Of a DNA stretch of 64,000 nt, positions 1-8,265 are shown piece after piece. The stretch lies in assembly GCA_900149785.2 (NCBI GenBank), contig FSSI02000011.1, positions 43,753-107,752 on the forward strand. Direction: 5' to 3'. A program made the position numbers and the translations under genes. The stretch's first letter is position 1. Every line of letters begins with the position of its first letter. The DNA is from Sodalinema lacuna_A. Its GTDB lineage: Bacteria > Cyanobacteriota > Cyanobacteriia > Cyanobacteriales > Geitlerinemataceae. The notes below the pieces were generated by a model that saw nothing but the letters and a program-made list of their open reading frames with translations, had not been told where the DNA came from and made no database searches.

Positions 1-215
1 CGATCGCAGAACGTATACATCTCCTTACCCACCACGTCCGTTGCTTCACCAATCCCCCGTTGGAAGAGTTCCGTTTGTTCAAAAATGGGGGTGCGAATTT
101 CCTGGTAACTGGCCCGAGTGAGGATCTCGCGGGCGGTGGTTTCTACGAGTTGCCAATAGGCGATTTCAGCGGGCAAAATATCCCGCGTTCCCCGCAGGGC
201 TTGCAGCGTCGTCAT
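1..215 (-). CDS. hisS: Histidyl-tRNA synthetase, N-terminal part (runs off left edge)
   Basis: The minus strand from an ATG at 213-215 reads to the window edge without a stop and gives 71 residues of a class II histidyl-tRNA synthetase, the cytoplasmic enzyme that charges tRNA-His. The start carries the LRGTRDILP motif (residues 5-13). Motif 1 follows as TPIFEQTELFQRGIGEATD, leading into VVGKEMYTF. Only about a sixth of the usual 420-residue protein is present. It lies 48 bp downstream of the 86-residue gene at 264-524 on the same strand, so they may share a transcript. The family assignment is secure. Confidence 0.93.
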   Translation of the reverse strand, partial: MTTLQALRGTRDILPAEIAYWQLVETTAREILTRASYQEIRTPIFEQTELFQRGIGEATDVVGKEMYTFCD

Positions 216-263
216 AAGTCGAGAAAAATCGTGGAGGTCAAAAGTGGAGGACTGTCGTGAGGG

Positions 264-524
264 TTACGGATCTAGGGGCTGCCAGGGCTGTTGAGCGCGA
301 TCGCTGTAATACTCAAGGATGGCATCGAGGCGCTGTCGATAGTCGACGGGGGCGTTGTCGGGAACATCCAACCAGAGGCCGCCCACTTGGCTGAGTTTCG
401 GGTCAAAATTAGGGGCGGTTTGGGGAAGTAATCCGGCCGCGACACCCTCCACTTGACGCAGATGAGCCACAACTTCCCGATAGACGGCTAAGGGAAGGGT
501 GGGAATCGTCCAACATTGTCGCAT
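264..524 (-). CDS. Small conserved-looking hypothetical protein upstream of hisS
   Basis: This encodes 86 residues with an ATG start (522-524). I do not recognise a named domain. The product is soluble, with no signal peptide or membrane segment, and has a tryptophan-rich C-terminus (GGLWLDVP, QQPWQPLDP) and a predicted helical middle (YREVVAHLRQVEG, YRQRLDAILEYYSDRAQ). It lies between the PedR-like gene and hisS on one strand with gaps under 50 bp, which supports a real gene in a short operon. Function unknown. Confidence 0.6.
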   Translation of the reverse strand: MRQCWTIPTLPLAVYREVVAHLRQVEGVAAGLLPQTAPNFDPKLSQVGGLWLDVPDNAPVDYRQRLDAILEYYSDRAQQPWQPLDP

Positions 525-571
525 CGTCAGGTTTCGCAGTATAGGTTAACGATTAGAGAGGTGGATGGTTT

Positions 572-865
572 TCAGTCCGTCAGCATCTCTGAGGCTGAGG
601 CCTGGGGGTTACGGTAGGGAAGGGTACAACAGTTGACATCGTCAAGACAGACCTTACCCCAGCGCAACGCCCATCTTACCAGGGCGACCCGGTTTTCGGT
701 TTTGGTCTTACTGAGGATGTTGCTGATATGGTTATCGATCGTCCGTTTGCTGAGTTCCAGGCTATCGGCGACTTCTTGGTTGGTTAAACCGGCGGCGACG
801 AGTTCGATCACCTCTAATTCGCGATCGGACAGAAGCGGTTGTCCGTTCGTTGCGGGGGCTGACAT
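572..865 (-). CDS. pedR: Small LuxR-type HTH regulator, PedR-like
   Basis: This is a 97-residue protein that is almost entirely a LuxR/NarL-type helix-turn-helix (LSDRELEVIELVAAGLTNQE, then SKRTIDNHISNILSKT, residues 12-54) with no receiver domain. It has a C-terminal tail with cysteines at 73, 79 and 80 (KVCLDDVNCCTLP). Stand-alone regulators of this size with a tail cysteine match cyanobacterial PedR (Ssl0564 in Synechocystis), which switches redox form with photosynthetic electron transport through thioredoxin. The HTH is seen; PedR identity follows from size and cysteine placement. It lies 47 bp upstream of the 86-residue gene on the same strand. Confidence 0.75.
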   Translation of the reverse strand: MSAPATNGQPLLSDRELEVIELVAAGLTNQEVADSLELSKRTIDNHISNILSKTKTENRVALVRWALRWGKVCLDDVNCCTLPYRNPQASASEMLTD

Positions 866-1020
866 AACTTCTGCTTATTTTTTCTAAAGGGACTGATTTA
901 ATTTTAGGGGAAAGCGACACCGAATTGAGCAACAATACTTCAGATATTAGTGACAGGAGTGGTTCTAGGTGAGAACGGATCAAGGATCTCAGCAGGAGGG
1001 GAGGCGATTCGATATCATGG

Positions 1021-1054
1021 CACGTCGCGTCAGGCTGAGGGTTGACGTGACGTG
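1021..1054. repeat. Inverted repeat in the intergenic region before the PedR-like gene
   Basis: A 12-nt arm CACGTCGCGTCA (1021-1032) pairs with TGACGTGACGTG (1043-1054) around a 10-nt loop, with one G-U pair. It lies in the 277-bp gap between the PedR-like gene and the DUF309 gene, both on the minus strand. There is no T-run on either side, so a simple terminator is not well supported. It could be an operator or an mRNA structure. Confidence 0.45.
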
Positions 1055-1084
1055 AGGGAGGAGGGAGAAACTGAGTGTCATCTG

Positions 1085-1126
1085 TTTCTAACGTCATCTT
1101 TCTAACGTCATCTTTCTAACGTCATC
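1085..1126. repeat. Three perfect 14-bp tandem repeats
   Basis: The unit TTTCTAACGTCATC is repeated three times without change, just after the stop of the DUF309 gene (minus strand, ends at 1143). Similar short-unit tandem repeats sit at gene ends elsewhere in the window (19921-20004 and 57989-58040). Confidence 0.9.
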
Positions 1127-1142
1127 GATACAGACTTTAACC

Positions 1143-1550
1143 TCACGACGAGACTCGATTAACTTTCGGTAACGGCAGGGTTCCCACCTCGTCCATTAAC
1201 CCATACTGACGGGCAAATTCAGCGGTTTTTTCCTCTCCGGCGTCTTGTAAGACCTGTAACATCTCTAATCCTTGAGAGAACAACGATTCCACATCAATTT
1301 GACCATACTCAGGACGATAACGCCGTAGGCGATTGGTTCCTTCTCCCAACAACATTAAGCAGCCTTTCCAGTTCTGGTTACTGAGATGATAAAACGCCAC
1401 AGCAATCTGTAAAATGCCTTGATAAAATGTTTTTTCTGGGTCAACCGATTCGAGCCAAATGGACTCTAGGGTATCATGACAGGCGTAGAACTCACCCCGA
1501 TTAAACTCCTCAACTCCTTGCCAAAATTCTGGGGGAAATTCTGTCATCAT
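1143..1550 (-). CDS. DUF309 domain protein
   Basis: This encodes 135 residues matching the DUF309 family: an N-terminal FWQGVEEFNRGEFYACHD segment, LESIWLE, then YQGILQIAVAFYHLSNQNW and a helical C-terminus. These are small all-helical proteins of unknown function in cyanobacteria and other bacteria. The conserved His/Asp/Glu residues (ACHDTLE) could form a polar site, but no activity is established. It begins 9 bp after the DUF58 gene stop on the same strand, so the two are very probably co-transcribed. The start could be either of two adjacent ATG codons. Confidence 0.8.
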   Translation of the reverse strand: MMTEFPPEFWQGVEEFNRGEFYACHDTLESIWLESVDPEKTFYQGILQIAVAFYHLSNQNWKGCLMLLGEGTNRLRRYRPEYGQIDVESLFSQGLEMLQVLQDAGEEKTAEFARQYGLMDEVGTLPLPKVNRVSS

Positions 1551-1559
1551 ACTCTCCGT

Positions 1560-2714
1560 TTAGTTCAAAAACGATTGTAACTGACGTTGTAGATCCTGGC
1601 CAGGGTCAATGGAGATCCCACGACTGGCTAGGCTGGAGGGAGTTGACTGGCCCCAGAGAATCCAGCGACTGCTGGCAGTGAGGTTGTCTAAGGTGGCGGC
1701 GTTGGGGGTTAGCCAAATCGTGGGGCGATCGCCGATGGGAGTCCCCGTCTCCGATTCGCTAAAAGATTCGCCAAAACTAGCGCCAGCTAAGGTTTCGAGA
1801 ACCACCCGATGACCCTTGACTAAGCCGGTTTTTGCTGTCGAGAGACGGACATTGAGTTGCATCTGACTGGCGTAGAAATAGAGAGACGCAGCGGCGATCG
1901 CCCCCTGTTCAAAGTCTTCTGCATTCCAGTGGGCCGCCGTATCCAACGCAATCACCGCATCGAGTCCACTTTGGAACACCTCCAACTCCCGTACCCGTAA
2001 CTCTCCATAGCGGGCCGAGGTGCGCCAGTGAATCATGCGCATGGGATCGCCGAAGCGATAGGGCCGTAAGGCGCGAGTTAAGCCTTCTGAGGCCGGTTGA
2101 ACTTGACGTTCATAGGCGGAAAAGACGGGATTCTCCTCCTGGCCAATTCCATCGATGAGGGGACAGCGTTGTAGGGGGAGAACCTGGGGATAGACGATCG
2201 CCTTTCCCGGAACCTGACGCGATCGCCGACACCAGAATAACCCCAACGGCGCAGCGGTACGTAGGCTAACCTGATCCCAATGGTAAATTCCCCGTTGCGC
2301 GGCCTGATGTTGATAAATCCAGCGCAGCGTCTCCCCCCCAGGGAGAGACTCAATCACCCGTTTTGGGGGAGTTCCCAAGCGGGGGGGAATCTCATCCTGG
2401 AGTTGCAAAAGAAGTTTCGGACGACGTTGGGGATTGTGAATCTCGAAAATAACAGTGAGAGATTCCCCACTGCTAACGGGATCGATGGACTGGCGTTTAA
2501 GTTGCAGATGACGTAGCGATCGCGGTGGAAGAATTGCAGCGATTCCCAACAGGGCCAATGATGCACCACTAATCGCATATAGCCAGCCAGACATGGTATT
2601 GGCGGCGGAACCGAGATAAAACAGAGACAGTCCTAAACAGAACCAACCAGCAAAGGCGGGTTGTACCCAACGACGTTCAAGCCAATCACCAAATTTTTGT
2701 AAGTGTCGTTTCAC
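1560..2714 (-). CDS. DUF58 domain membrane-anchored protein
   Basis: This encodes 384 residues with two hydrophobic segments near the N-terminus (about 18-38 and 43-62), then a soluble beta-rich region and the DUF58 signature PYRFGDPMRMIHWRTSAR at roughly residues 217-234, followed by a von Willebrand A-like portion (LDAVIALDTAA). DUF58 proteins are often linked to MoxR ATPases and transglutaminase-like genes, but neither is adjacent here; the neighbour is a DUF309 gene 9 bp downstream. Length and architecture are normal for cyanobacterial members. The molecular role is unknown. Confidence 0.85.
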   Translation of the reverse strand: MKRHLQKFGDWLERRWVQPAFAGWFCLGLSLFYLGSAANTMSGWLYAISGASLALLGIAAILPPRSLRHLQLKRQSIDPVSSGESLTVIFEIHNPQRRPKLLLQLQDEIPPRLGTPPKRVIESLPGGETLRWIYQHQAAQRGIYHWDQVSLRTAAPLGLFWCRRSRQVPGKAIVYPQVLPLQRCPLIDGIGQEENPVFSAYERQVQPASEGLTRALRPYRFGDPMRMIHWRTSARYGELRVRELEVFQSGLDAVIALDTAAHWNAEDFEQGAIAAASLYFYASQMQLNVRLSTAKTGLVKGHRVVLETLAGASFGESFSESETGTPIGDRPTIWLTPNAATLDNLTASSRWILWGQSTPSSLASRGISIDPGQDLQRQLQSFLN

Positions 2715-2774
2715 AAAGGTCGCCCCTATCCTGATGCGGTTTTTACCGGTTTGCTGACGTTTTAGCTCATCTTA

Positions 2775-3203
2775 TCAAATTGTCCAGTCCTCTAGGGTTA
2801 GTCCGGGAACTTTTTCAAAATCTTGACGATTACGAGTCAATAAAATCCGTTGATTAGCCAAAGCAATGGCAGCAATTCTAGCATCCATTTTTCCCAGTCT
2901 AATGCCTTTTGTTTGGAGTTGCTCCAGTTGTCTTGCGGCTAATTCATCGAATGGCAAAATAATTGATGTTTGAAAGGTACGAACTAAACGGTTCATCATT
3001 CTGTAACCCGTTACCATCTCTGAGAGATGACGAGCGCGGTTTATATACGCATGACAGCCTAGCATTTGCTCTTGAATCGTAATGATTGAAATTGCAAATT
3101 CAGAGACTGAATACTGACTCATTCGCCCCGAAATAGTTTCATAAGCGACACCTGTCTTTCGCTGAATGATGCTTAGGTGGTCTGTATCGAGTAAATAGGT
3201 CAT
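2775..3203 (-). CDS. vapC: PIN-domain ribonuclease toxin (VapC-like)
   Basis: This 142-residue PIN domain starts with the first catalytic aspartate in YLLDTDHLS (Asp6) and later carries the acidic KMDARIAAIALANQ segment followed by LLTRNRQDF, the usual PIN order. VapC toxins cleave RNA (often tRNA) with Mg2+ bound by the acidic residues and are neutralised by a cognate antitoxin. The small gene at 3213-3428 ends 9 bp upstream, the standard antitoxin-toxin layout. The family is clear; the target is unknown. Confidence 0.85.
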   Translation of the reverse strand: MTYLLDTDHLSIIQRKTGVAYETISGRMSQYSVSEFAISIITIQEQMLGCHAYINRARHLSEMVTGYRMMNRLVRTFQTSIILPFDELAARQLEQLQTKGIRLGKMDARIAAIALANQRILLTRNRQDFEKVPGLTLEDWTI

Positions 3204-3212
3204 TCTCAGTAA

Positions 3213-3428
3213 TTAATCTAAACTAGACTCATCTCCTTGGCGAATCGATTGTCCATATTTTATAACTTCGTCAAAGGCAGGTTCATCTTCAAAAGATCCA
3301 GTCATTTGATCTAACCAATTTTGGGGATTTTCTGTGTCTTGATTTTGAGACTCTATGTGTCGTCGAATTTCGGTGACGGCCGCTTCAACCGAGGCTAAGC
3401 GTTTTTCTAAAGATGCGTTGAATGTCAT
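3213..3428 (-). CDS. Putative antitoxin paired with the PIN toxin
   Basis: This encodes 71 residues, acidic and helical, with no obvious DNA-binding motif. The N-terminus (LEKRLASVEAAVTEIRRHIE) looks like a short coiled coil and the acidic C-terminus (FEDEPAFDEVIKYGQSIRQG) resembles toxin-wrapping tails of VapB-type antitoxins. The call rests mainly on position, 9 bp upstream of a PIN toxin on the same strand. Whether it autoregulates cannot be seen. Confidence 0.65.
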   Translation of the reverse strand: MTFNASLEKRLASVEAAVTEIRRHIESQNQDTENPQNWLDQMTGSFEDEPAFDEVIKYGQSIRQGDESSLD

Positions 3429-3550
3429 GATTGATGAATCCGTTTTTTTAATGTTTTGGAGGATGGCGAAATTACTCTTATTCTACTATAAATAATGCAG
3501 TTGAGACATAGTTCATCCCCCAAATCAGGATTCGATGGGTTGATCGTAGC

Positions 3551-5233
3551 TTAACGGATATCCCCACGACGAGAGGCGATCGGCATTCGCCAGCCAGTTC
3601 CAAAGGCGCGATCGGTAATCTTTAACCCTGGCGCCGCTTGACGGCGTTTAAACTCGGCGCGAGAGACAAGTTTAATGACGCGATCGACGGTTTCCCGCAC
3701 ATATCCCGCCGCCACAATTTCTGTCGCTGATTGGTGTTGTTCCACAAAGCGATGCAGGATGTCATCGAGTTCGTCATAAGGGGGAAGGGAATCCTGATCG
3801 GTTTGATTGGGTTTGAGTTCCGCGCTGGGGGGTTTGCTGATCACGGTTTCAGGAATCACCTCAACCCCAGATTGACGGTGATTTAGCCAACGACACAGTG
3901 CATAAACCTGAGTTTTGGGAACATCGGCGATCGCCGCCAAACCGCCATCCATATCTCCGTAAAGAGTACAATACCCCACCGCCATTTCTGACTTGTTCCC
4001 CGTAGAAATCAACAAATAGCCTAACTTATTGGAAATCGCCATCAGTAGGGTTCCACGAATGCGCGACTGCAGATTTTCTTCCGCAACTCCCGACTCGGTT
4101 CCCGCAAATAAATCCGCGAGAGTCTCGTCAAAACTCCTCATGGCGGCTTCAATATGAAGATGCTGAGTTTGAATCCCTAAATTCTCAGCCAAGGCGATCG
4201 CATCCGTCACCGAACCCTCAGAGGTATAGGGAGACGACATTAACACCCCCAACACATTTTCCCCACCCACCGCTTCAGCGGCGATCGCCGCCACCAGTGA
4301 CGAGTCAATTCCGCCACTTAACCCTAAAACAATCTTAGAAAAGCCACATTTACGTACATAATCCCGCACCCCCAACACCAACGCAGCCCAAATTTCCGCC
4401 TCTCGACAATCAGGAAGGGGAACCACTTCCCCCTGACTCAATCCTGTTTCTGTTAACTGCAACTGGGCAAAATCCGTCTCACAGCCTCGCCCACGATACA
4501 CCAAACTCCCATCTCCATTAAAGGCCACACTACGACCATCAAAAATCAGATCATCATTTCCCCCTACTTGATTCACATAGAGAATGGGAACCTGATAGCG
4601 ATGCGCCGCATGAGATAACATCGACTCGCGCAATTGTTGTTTTTCCACGGTGTAGGGAGAAGCGGAAAGATTGACAATTAAATCCACTTGTGAATCCGCT
4701 AAATCTGCCAGAGGATTGCACGCATAGTGACGTTGACTCCAAAACGCGTCATCATTCCAGATATCCTCGCAAATGGTTACGCCAATACGATAGCTGCGAT
4801 TATCATCGCTGACGGTAAAATGATGACTCTGAGAATGGGGTTCAAAATAGCGATGTTCATCAAAGACATCATAGGTCGGAAGGAGTCGTTTATGGAAGTG
4901 CTGTGTTACCTGTCCCCCAGTCAAACAGGCGATACTATTATAGAGAGGTTTTCCCCCCTGATGAACCTGAGGATTTCGTTGTACCGTTCCCACCAAAACG
5001 TGAAGCTGACTGGGGAGTTGTTGCGCTAACTGCGTTAACTGTTCTTCTATTGCGTTAATGAAACCGGGATCGAGGAGTAAATCCCGAGGTGGATAGCCAC
5101 AAAGAGACAGTTCTGGGGTTAATAACACCGATGCATCCTCGTAGGCCGCTTTCTGGGCTGAATCTAGGATTTGTTGGGCATTTCCAGGCAAATTTCCAAT
5201 GGTTGGATTGAGTTGGGCGATCGCAATTTTCAT
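3551..5233 (-). CDS. nadE: Glutamine-dependent NAD+ synthetase
   Basis: This makes NAD+ from nicotinate adenine dinucleotide, ATP and glutamine, the last step of NAD synthesis, in the cytoplasm. The 560 residues hold an N-terminal nitrilase-type amidase domain (MKIAIAQLNPTIGN; catalytic Glu in LLTPELSLCGYPPRD, Lys in FHKRLLPTYDVFDE, Cys in GVTICEDIWND) and a C-terminal NAD synthase domain with the P-loop LGLSGGIDSSLVAAI. I chose the ATG at 5233; a GTG five codons upstream (5248) is possible. It is the last gene of a minus-strand run pncB-nadD-nrtR-nadE, 28 bp after nrtR. Confidence 0.95.
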   Translation of the reverse strand: MKIAIAQLNPTIGNLPGNAQQILDSAQKAAYEDASVLLTPELSLCGYPPRDLLLDPGFINAIEEQLTQLAQQLPSQLHVLVGTVQRNPQVHQGGKPLYNSIACLTGGQVTQHFHKRLLPTYDVFDEHRYFEPHSQSHHFTVSDDNRSYRIGVTICEDIWNDDAFWSQRHYACNPLADLADSQVDLIVNLSASPYTVEKQQLRESMLSHAAHRYQVPILYVNQVGGNDDLIFDGRSVAFNGDGSLVYRGRGCETDFAQLQLTETGLSQGEVVPLPDCREAEIWAALVLGVRDYVRKCGFSKIVLGLSGGIDSSLVAAIAAEAVGGENVLGVLMSSPYTSEGSVTDAIALAENLGIQTQHLHIEAAMRSFDETLADLFAGTESGVAEENLQSRIRGTLLMAISNKLGYLLISTGNKSEMAVGYCTLYGDMDGGLAAIADVPKTQVYALCRWLNHRQSGVEVIPETVISKPPSAELKPNQTDQDSLPPYDELDDILHRFVEQHQSATEIVAAGYVRETVDRVIKLVSRAEFKRRQAAPGLKITDRAFGTGWRMPIASRRGDIR

Positions 5234-5261
5234 TTTAAAATTTCCCACAATTAATAAATAT

Positions 5262-5999
5262 CTAAATAAAGACCATGGGTTTGTCTTTTAGGGGCGCAAA
5301 TGCCTCCGAATCAAACCGGTATAAACTCGCCGGACGACCAGCACCCCGAGAGAGTTTCATCCCTGTATCACAGAGAACTCCCAACTTCAAAATACGGGAG
5401 CGAAAATTGGAATAATCAGCAAAATTCTCCCCCAATACAGCCGCATAGAGCTGATAAAGTTCACTCAACGTAAAGGTTTCTGGTAACACTTCAAAAGCCA
5501 CCGGACTGTATTCTAATTTATTTCGTAGCCGTTGATAACCATATTTAACAATTTCATTGTGATCAAACGCTAAATCGGGGACGCGATCGCAGGGAAACCA
5601 AACCATCTCCTCCAGCGAATCCGCCAACAACTGAACTTCCTCATGTTGAACCAGTGCAAAATAACTCACCGACAGATAACGAACCCCAAATGACTGGGGA
5701 GATTCCCGAGGATCTCGCGCCGGGCCACCAAACGTATATAACTGTTCCAAATAGAGATTTTGCACCGAGATTTTCTCCGAGAGAACCCGATAGGCGGCAT
5801 CCTCTAGGGATTCCCCCTGACGCACGAGAGTTCCCGGAAGACTCCAGTGGCCATAATCCGGTTCATCCCTTCGCCGTAGCAGCAACACTAAGACTCGGTT
5901 ATTAGCCACATCCACCGAGAAAATTGCATTATCTACCCCCACCTTAAAATCTGCCAGCGGGGTTGATGAGGTCAATTCTTGCCGATCACCCTTCACCAT
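5262..5999 (-). CDS. nrtR: NrtR-type Nudix transcriptional regulator of NAD metabolism
   Basis: This 245-residue protein has an N-terminal Nudix fold (VDNAIFSVD through the box PGTLVRQGESLEDAAYRVLS) and a C-terminal winged-helix region (TLSELYQLYAAVLGEN, NFRSRILKLGVL, RGAGRPASLYRF). In the Nudix box the catalytic REUxEE motif reads RVLSEK, so key glutamates are missing. This is typical of NrtR, which binds ADP-ribose instead of hydrolysing it and represses NAD salvage genes. It sits inside the operon it would be expected to control. An active ADP-ribose hydrolase is less likely given the lost residues. Confidence 0.88.
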   Translation of the reverse strand: MVKGDRQELTSSTPLADFKVGVDNAIFSVDVANNRVLVLLLRRRDEPDYGHWSLPGTLVRQGESLEDAAYRVLSEKISVQNLYLEQLYTFGGPARDPRESPQSFGVRYLSVSYFALVQHEEVQLLADSLEEMVWFPCDRVPDLAFDHNEIVKYGYQRLRNKLEYSPVAFEVLPETFTLSELYQLYAAVLGENFADYSNFRSRILKLGVLCDTGMKLSRGAGRPASLYRFDSEAFAPLKDKPMVFI

Positions 6000-6029
6000 A
6001 ACTCAATCTCTAACTCCCCAATGTTCCCG

Positions 6030-6617
6030 CTATACATATAACTGTTCTCGCTGAATATACGCCTCAACACTGGGGGGGATCGCCTGAGAATTTTGCGTTT
6101 TCCGATAGAACGTCGATGAGACATCTGGTGCATTCATATTCGCCACAGTGACAGTTCCTCCCAATACCTGAAGTTGTTCTAGTTTCTCTAACTCTACCGG
6201 AGAACCAGGACGAGGAATGACTAGCAATTGAACCTGTTTCAATAACTCCGTGACACGATACCAACGTGGAAGTTGTGTCAGCAAATCCGATCCCACCACT
6301 AAGGTTAACTGGGCATGGGGCCAAATTTTTCGTGCCTTTTCCACGCTAAATAAAGTTCTCGAACAACTCAGTTCTGCATGAAAGGCGATGTTGTCGCAAC
6401 CGGAACCGTCGAGATCCGGGTGGGGTTGTCGCAACTCTTCGACCATTAGTTTTAACATGGCTGTGCGATGATCGAGGGGAGTTTGTTGAGACTTCATCGG
6501 ATTATCCGAGGCCCAAACGGCAACGCAATCATAGCGATCGCACAGCCAACGTAAAATCTCGCGATGGGCGACACTGGGGGGATCGGCGCTGGTTCCAAAG
6601 AGGGCGATGTGGGGCAT
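6030..6617 (-). CDS. nadD: Nicotinate-nucleotide adenylyltransferase
   Basis: This cytoplasmic enzyme adenylates nicotinate mononucleotide to NaAD, between PncB and NadE in the pathway. The 195 residues start with the nucleotidyltransferase motif ALFGTSADPPSVAHREIL, in which the classical GxFxPxHxGH has become GTSADPPSVAH. It continues with the nucleotide-binding stretch LTLVVGSDLLTQLPRWYR and ends in a (V)SSTFYRK motif corresponding to ISST.IR. It lies between pncB and nrtR in the same operon. The gap to pncB (6618-6657) is filled by a heptamer tandem repeat. Confidence 0.9.
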   Translation of the reverse strand: MPHIALFGTSADPPSVAHREILRWLCDRYDCVAVWASDNPMKSQQTPLDHRTAMLKLMVEELRQPHPDLDGSGCDNIAFHAELSCSRTLFSVEKARKIWPHAQLTLVVGSDLLTQLPRWYRVTELLKQVQLLVIPRPGSPVELEKLEQLQVLGGTVTVANMNAPDVSSTFYRKTQNSQAIPPSVEAYIQREQLYV

Positions 6618-6621
6618 TATT

Positions 6622-6653
6622 AGGGAACAGGGAACAGGGAACAGGGAACAGGG
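6622..6653. repeat. Heptamer tandem repeat (GGGAACA)n between pncB and nadD
   Basis: Four GGGAACA heptamers fill the 40-bp spacer between pncB and nadD. The same heptamer occurs at 15081-15116, 28291-28333 and, on the other strand, 33676-33700. It matches the short tandemly repeated repetitive (STRR) sequences described in filamentous cyanobacteria. Here it lies inside a probable operon mRNA, close to the nadD ribosome-binding region. Confidence 0.9.
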
Positions 6654-6657
6654 GTTG

Positions 6658-8058
6658 CTACACTGAGGATTGGTTGAGGGTTTGGGAGACGCGATCGCGG
6701 AGGTTGGTTAACTCCTGGGAAATCTCCACCTCAGGAACTTGGGGTTGATGGATATCACGAACCTCTCCGGGGAGTTGCATGACGGTGTCTCGGGTGCGTT
6801 TGCTGATGGTTTCGAGGGAGTCTAGGGGCTGTTGGCGATCGCCGTTGACAATGACTCGTTGCAGGAGAGGTTCCTCGCCGGGTTCAGGGGATTCCTCGGC
6901 TAATCCGAGGCGATCGCCGATCCATTGTCCCCCCTCAACGCGCCGAAAAATCTGTTTCCGGCCGGGATAGGTAGCTTTTCCACTGGATTTTTTCATAACG
7001 GGAATCCCATCGACTTCAACGAGTTTGTACACGCCGTTGAAGGGTTCCCCGGAGACTAATTTTGTGCCAATCCCATAGCCATCCAGGGTTGCGCCTTCAG
7101 CCAAGAGTCGAGCGATTTCCCACTCATCCATGTCACCACTGGCGAAAATCGGAACATCCCGGAGATGCGATCGCACCTGTTGCGAGAGGGTGACTATATC
7201 CCCGGAATCAATGCGAACCCCGTGAAGTTCAATTTCATCTCCTTCGAGGCGATTGGCCAAATAGCGGGCGGCGGCTACCGTATCAAAGGTATCAATCAAC
7301 AGAGGCGCACCGGGGAAGTGATGATGAAACGCCGTAAAGGCGTTGGCTTCGCTTCCCTCCATCGCCACTAAGGCCTGAATAAAGGAATGGGCCATCGTTC
7401 CCGTGGGTTTGCGCCCCAATTTGAACGCCGCCAAGACATTGGAGGTGGAATCAAAGCCAGCGGCTAAGGCGGCCCGGGCGGCGTAGAGGGAGGCTTGGGG
7501 GCTAAAGGCGCGACGGGTTCCAAATTCTAAAAGGAGGGCGCGATCGCCCGCCACATCCCGAATACGGGCGGCCCGAGTCCCAATTAGGGTTTGATAGTTA
7601 ACAACATTGAGGAGATAGCTTTCGAGGAGTTGGGCTTGCCAGAGCGGGGCATCAATTCGCAAAATGGGTTCATGGGGGAACACAGCGGTTCCCTCCGGAA
7701 GCGCCCAGAGATCGCCCTCAAACCGAAAGTTGGCCAGAAATTCCCAAATGCGATCGCCCGTCTGGGAAAAAATCCCGGTTTCTCGTAACGATTCCAGTTG
7801 CGCCTCAGTGAAACTCACCTGTTCAAGGTAATCGATGACGCTTTCGAGGCCCATGGCGATCGCATACCCGAACCCCGACGGTAGCTTACGGGTGAACAGT
7901 TCAAAACTCCCCCATTCCGTCTCCAACCCCTCGCCAAGATAACAGGCGCTCATCGTTAGCTGATATAAATCTGTCAGCAAGCCATAGTCTTCGGGGCGAA
8001 CCGTGAGTCGTTGTTTATCCGTTAGGGGTGCGATCGGGCCAATCTCAGAGACAGCCAT
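6658..8058 (-). CDS. pncB: Nicotinate phosphoribosyltransferase
   Basis: This converts nicotinate and PRPP to nicotinate mononucleotide, the entry step of the Preiss-Handler salvage pathway. The 466 residues show the family landmarks DYGLLTDLYQLTMSACY near the N-terminus, LLLEFGTRRAFSP and GRKPTGTMAHSFIQA in the middle, VRIDSGDIVTLSQ for phosphate binding, and YGIGTKLVSGEPFNGVYKLV. The length is normal. It is the first gene of the minus-strand NAD operon, and the upstream region holds a TATAAT box and two inverted repeats that could be NrtR operators. Confidence 0.94.
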   Translation of the reverse strand: MAVSEIGPIAPLTDKQRLTVRPEDYGLLTDLYQLTMSACYLGEGLETEWGSFELFTRKLPSGFGYAIAMGLESVIDYLEQVSFTEAQLESLRETGIFSQTGDRIWEFLANFRFEGDLWALPEGTAVFPHEPILRIDAPLWQAQLLESYLLNVVNYQTLIGTRAARIRDVAGDRALLLEFGTRRAFSPQASLYAARAALAAGFDSTSNVLAAFKLGRKPTGTMAHSFIQALVAMEGSEANAFTAFHHHFPGAPLLIDTFDTVAAARYLANRLEGDEIELHGVRIDSGDIVTLSQQVRSHLRDVPIFASGDMDEWEIARLLAEGATLDGYGIGTKLVSGEPFNGVYKLVEVDGIPVMKKSSGKATYPGRKQIFRRVEGGQWIGDRLGLAEESPEPGEEPLLQRVIVNGDRQQPLDSLETISKRTRDTVMQLPGEVRDIHQPQVPEVEISQELTNLRDRVSQTLNQSSV

Positions 8059-8086
8059 ACATCCTCACTGAAAGCAGGTCACTCCA

Positions 8087-8130
8087 ATTATAGTAGATTT
8101 TACCAAAAATGGGCAAAATTAAAATTTTGC
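8087..8130 (-). promoter_or_regulatory. Candidate pncB promoter with palindromic operator
   Basis: On the minus strand a perfect TATAAT (8087-8092) sits about 30 bp before the pncB ATG. Just upstream of it is a palindrome with 8-nt arms, GCAAAATT-AA-AATTTTGC (8113-8130), where a -35 element would lie. The positions are seen; that NrtR binds here is an inference from the gene order. Confidence 0.45.
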
Positions 8131-8149
8131 TCTAGCATCCTATTGAGTT

Positions 8150-8181
8150 AAGTCTACCATTTTTTATGGACAAATAGACTT
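8150..8181. promoter_or_regulatory. Upstream inverted repeat, possible second operator
   Basis: The arms AAGTCTA (8150-8156) and TAGACTT (8175-8181) are perfect inverted copies, with a smaller inverted pair CCAT/ATGG between them. The repeat lies about 92-123 bp upstream of the pncB start. It may be a regulator site or part of the downstream region of the gene at 8352-9317. Confidence 0.3.
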
Positions 8182-8265
8182 GACAAGCCACTTTCAATAG
8201 TACCTAAAAACGATATATTTAGGAATTTTTAACCAGCCATTTGTATTTTTTTCTTGAATGCAAAA

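Noticed and set aside
60..260. Open frame on the plus strand at the left edge
   Set aside because: The opposite strand gives an unmistakable HisS N-terminus over the same bases.
5262..5999. NrtR gene considered as an active ADP-ribose pyrophosphatase
   Set aside because: The Nudix box lacks key glutamates and a winged-helix C-terminus is present; regulator fits better.
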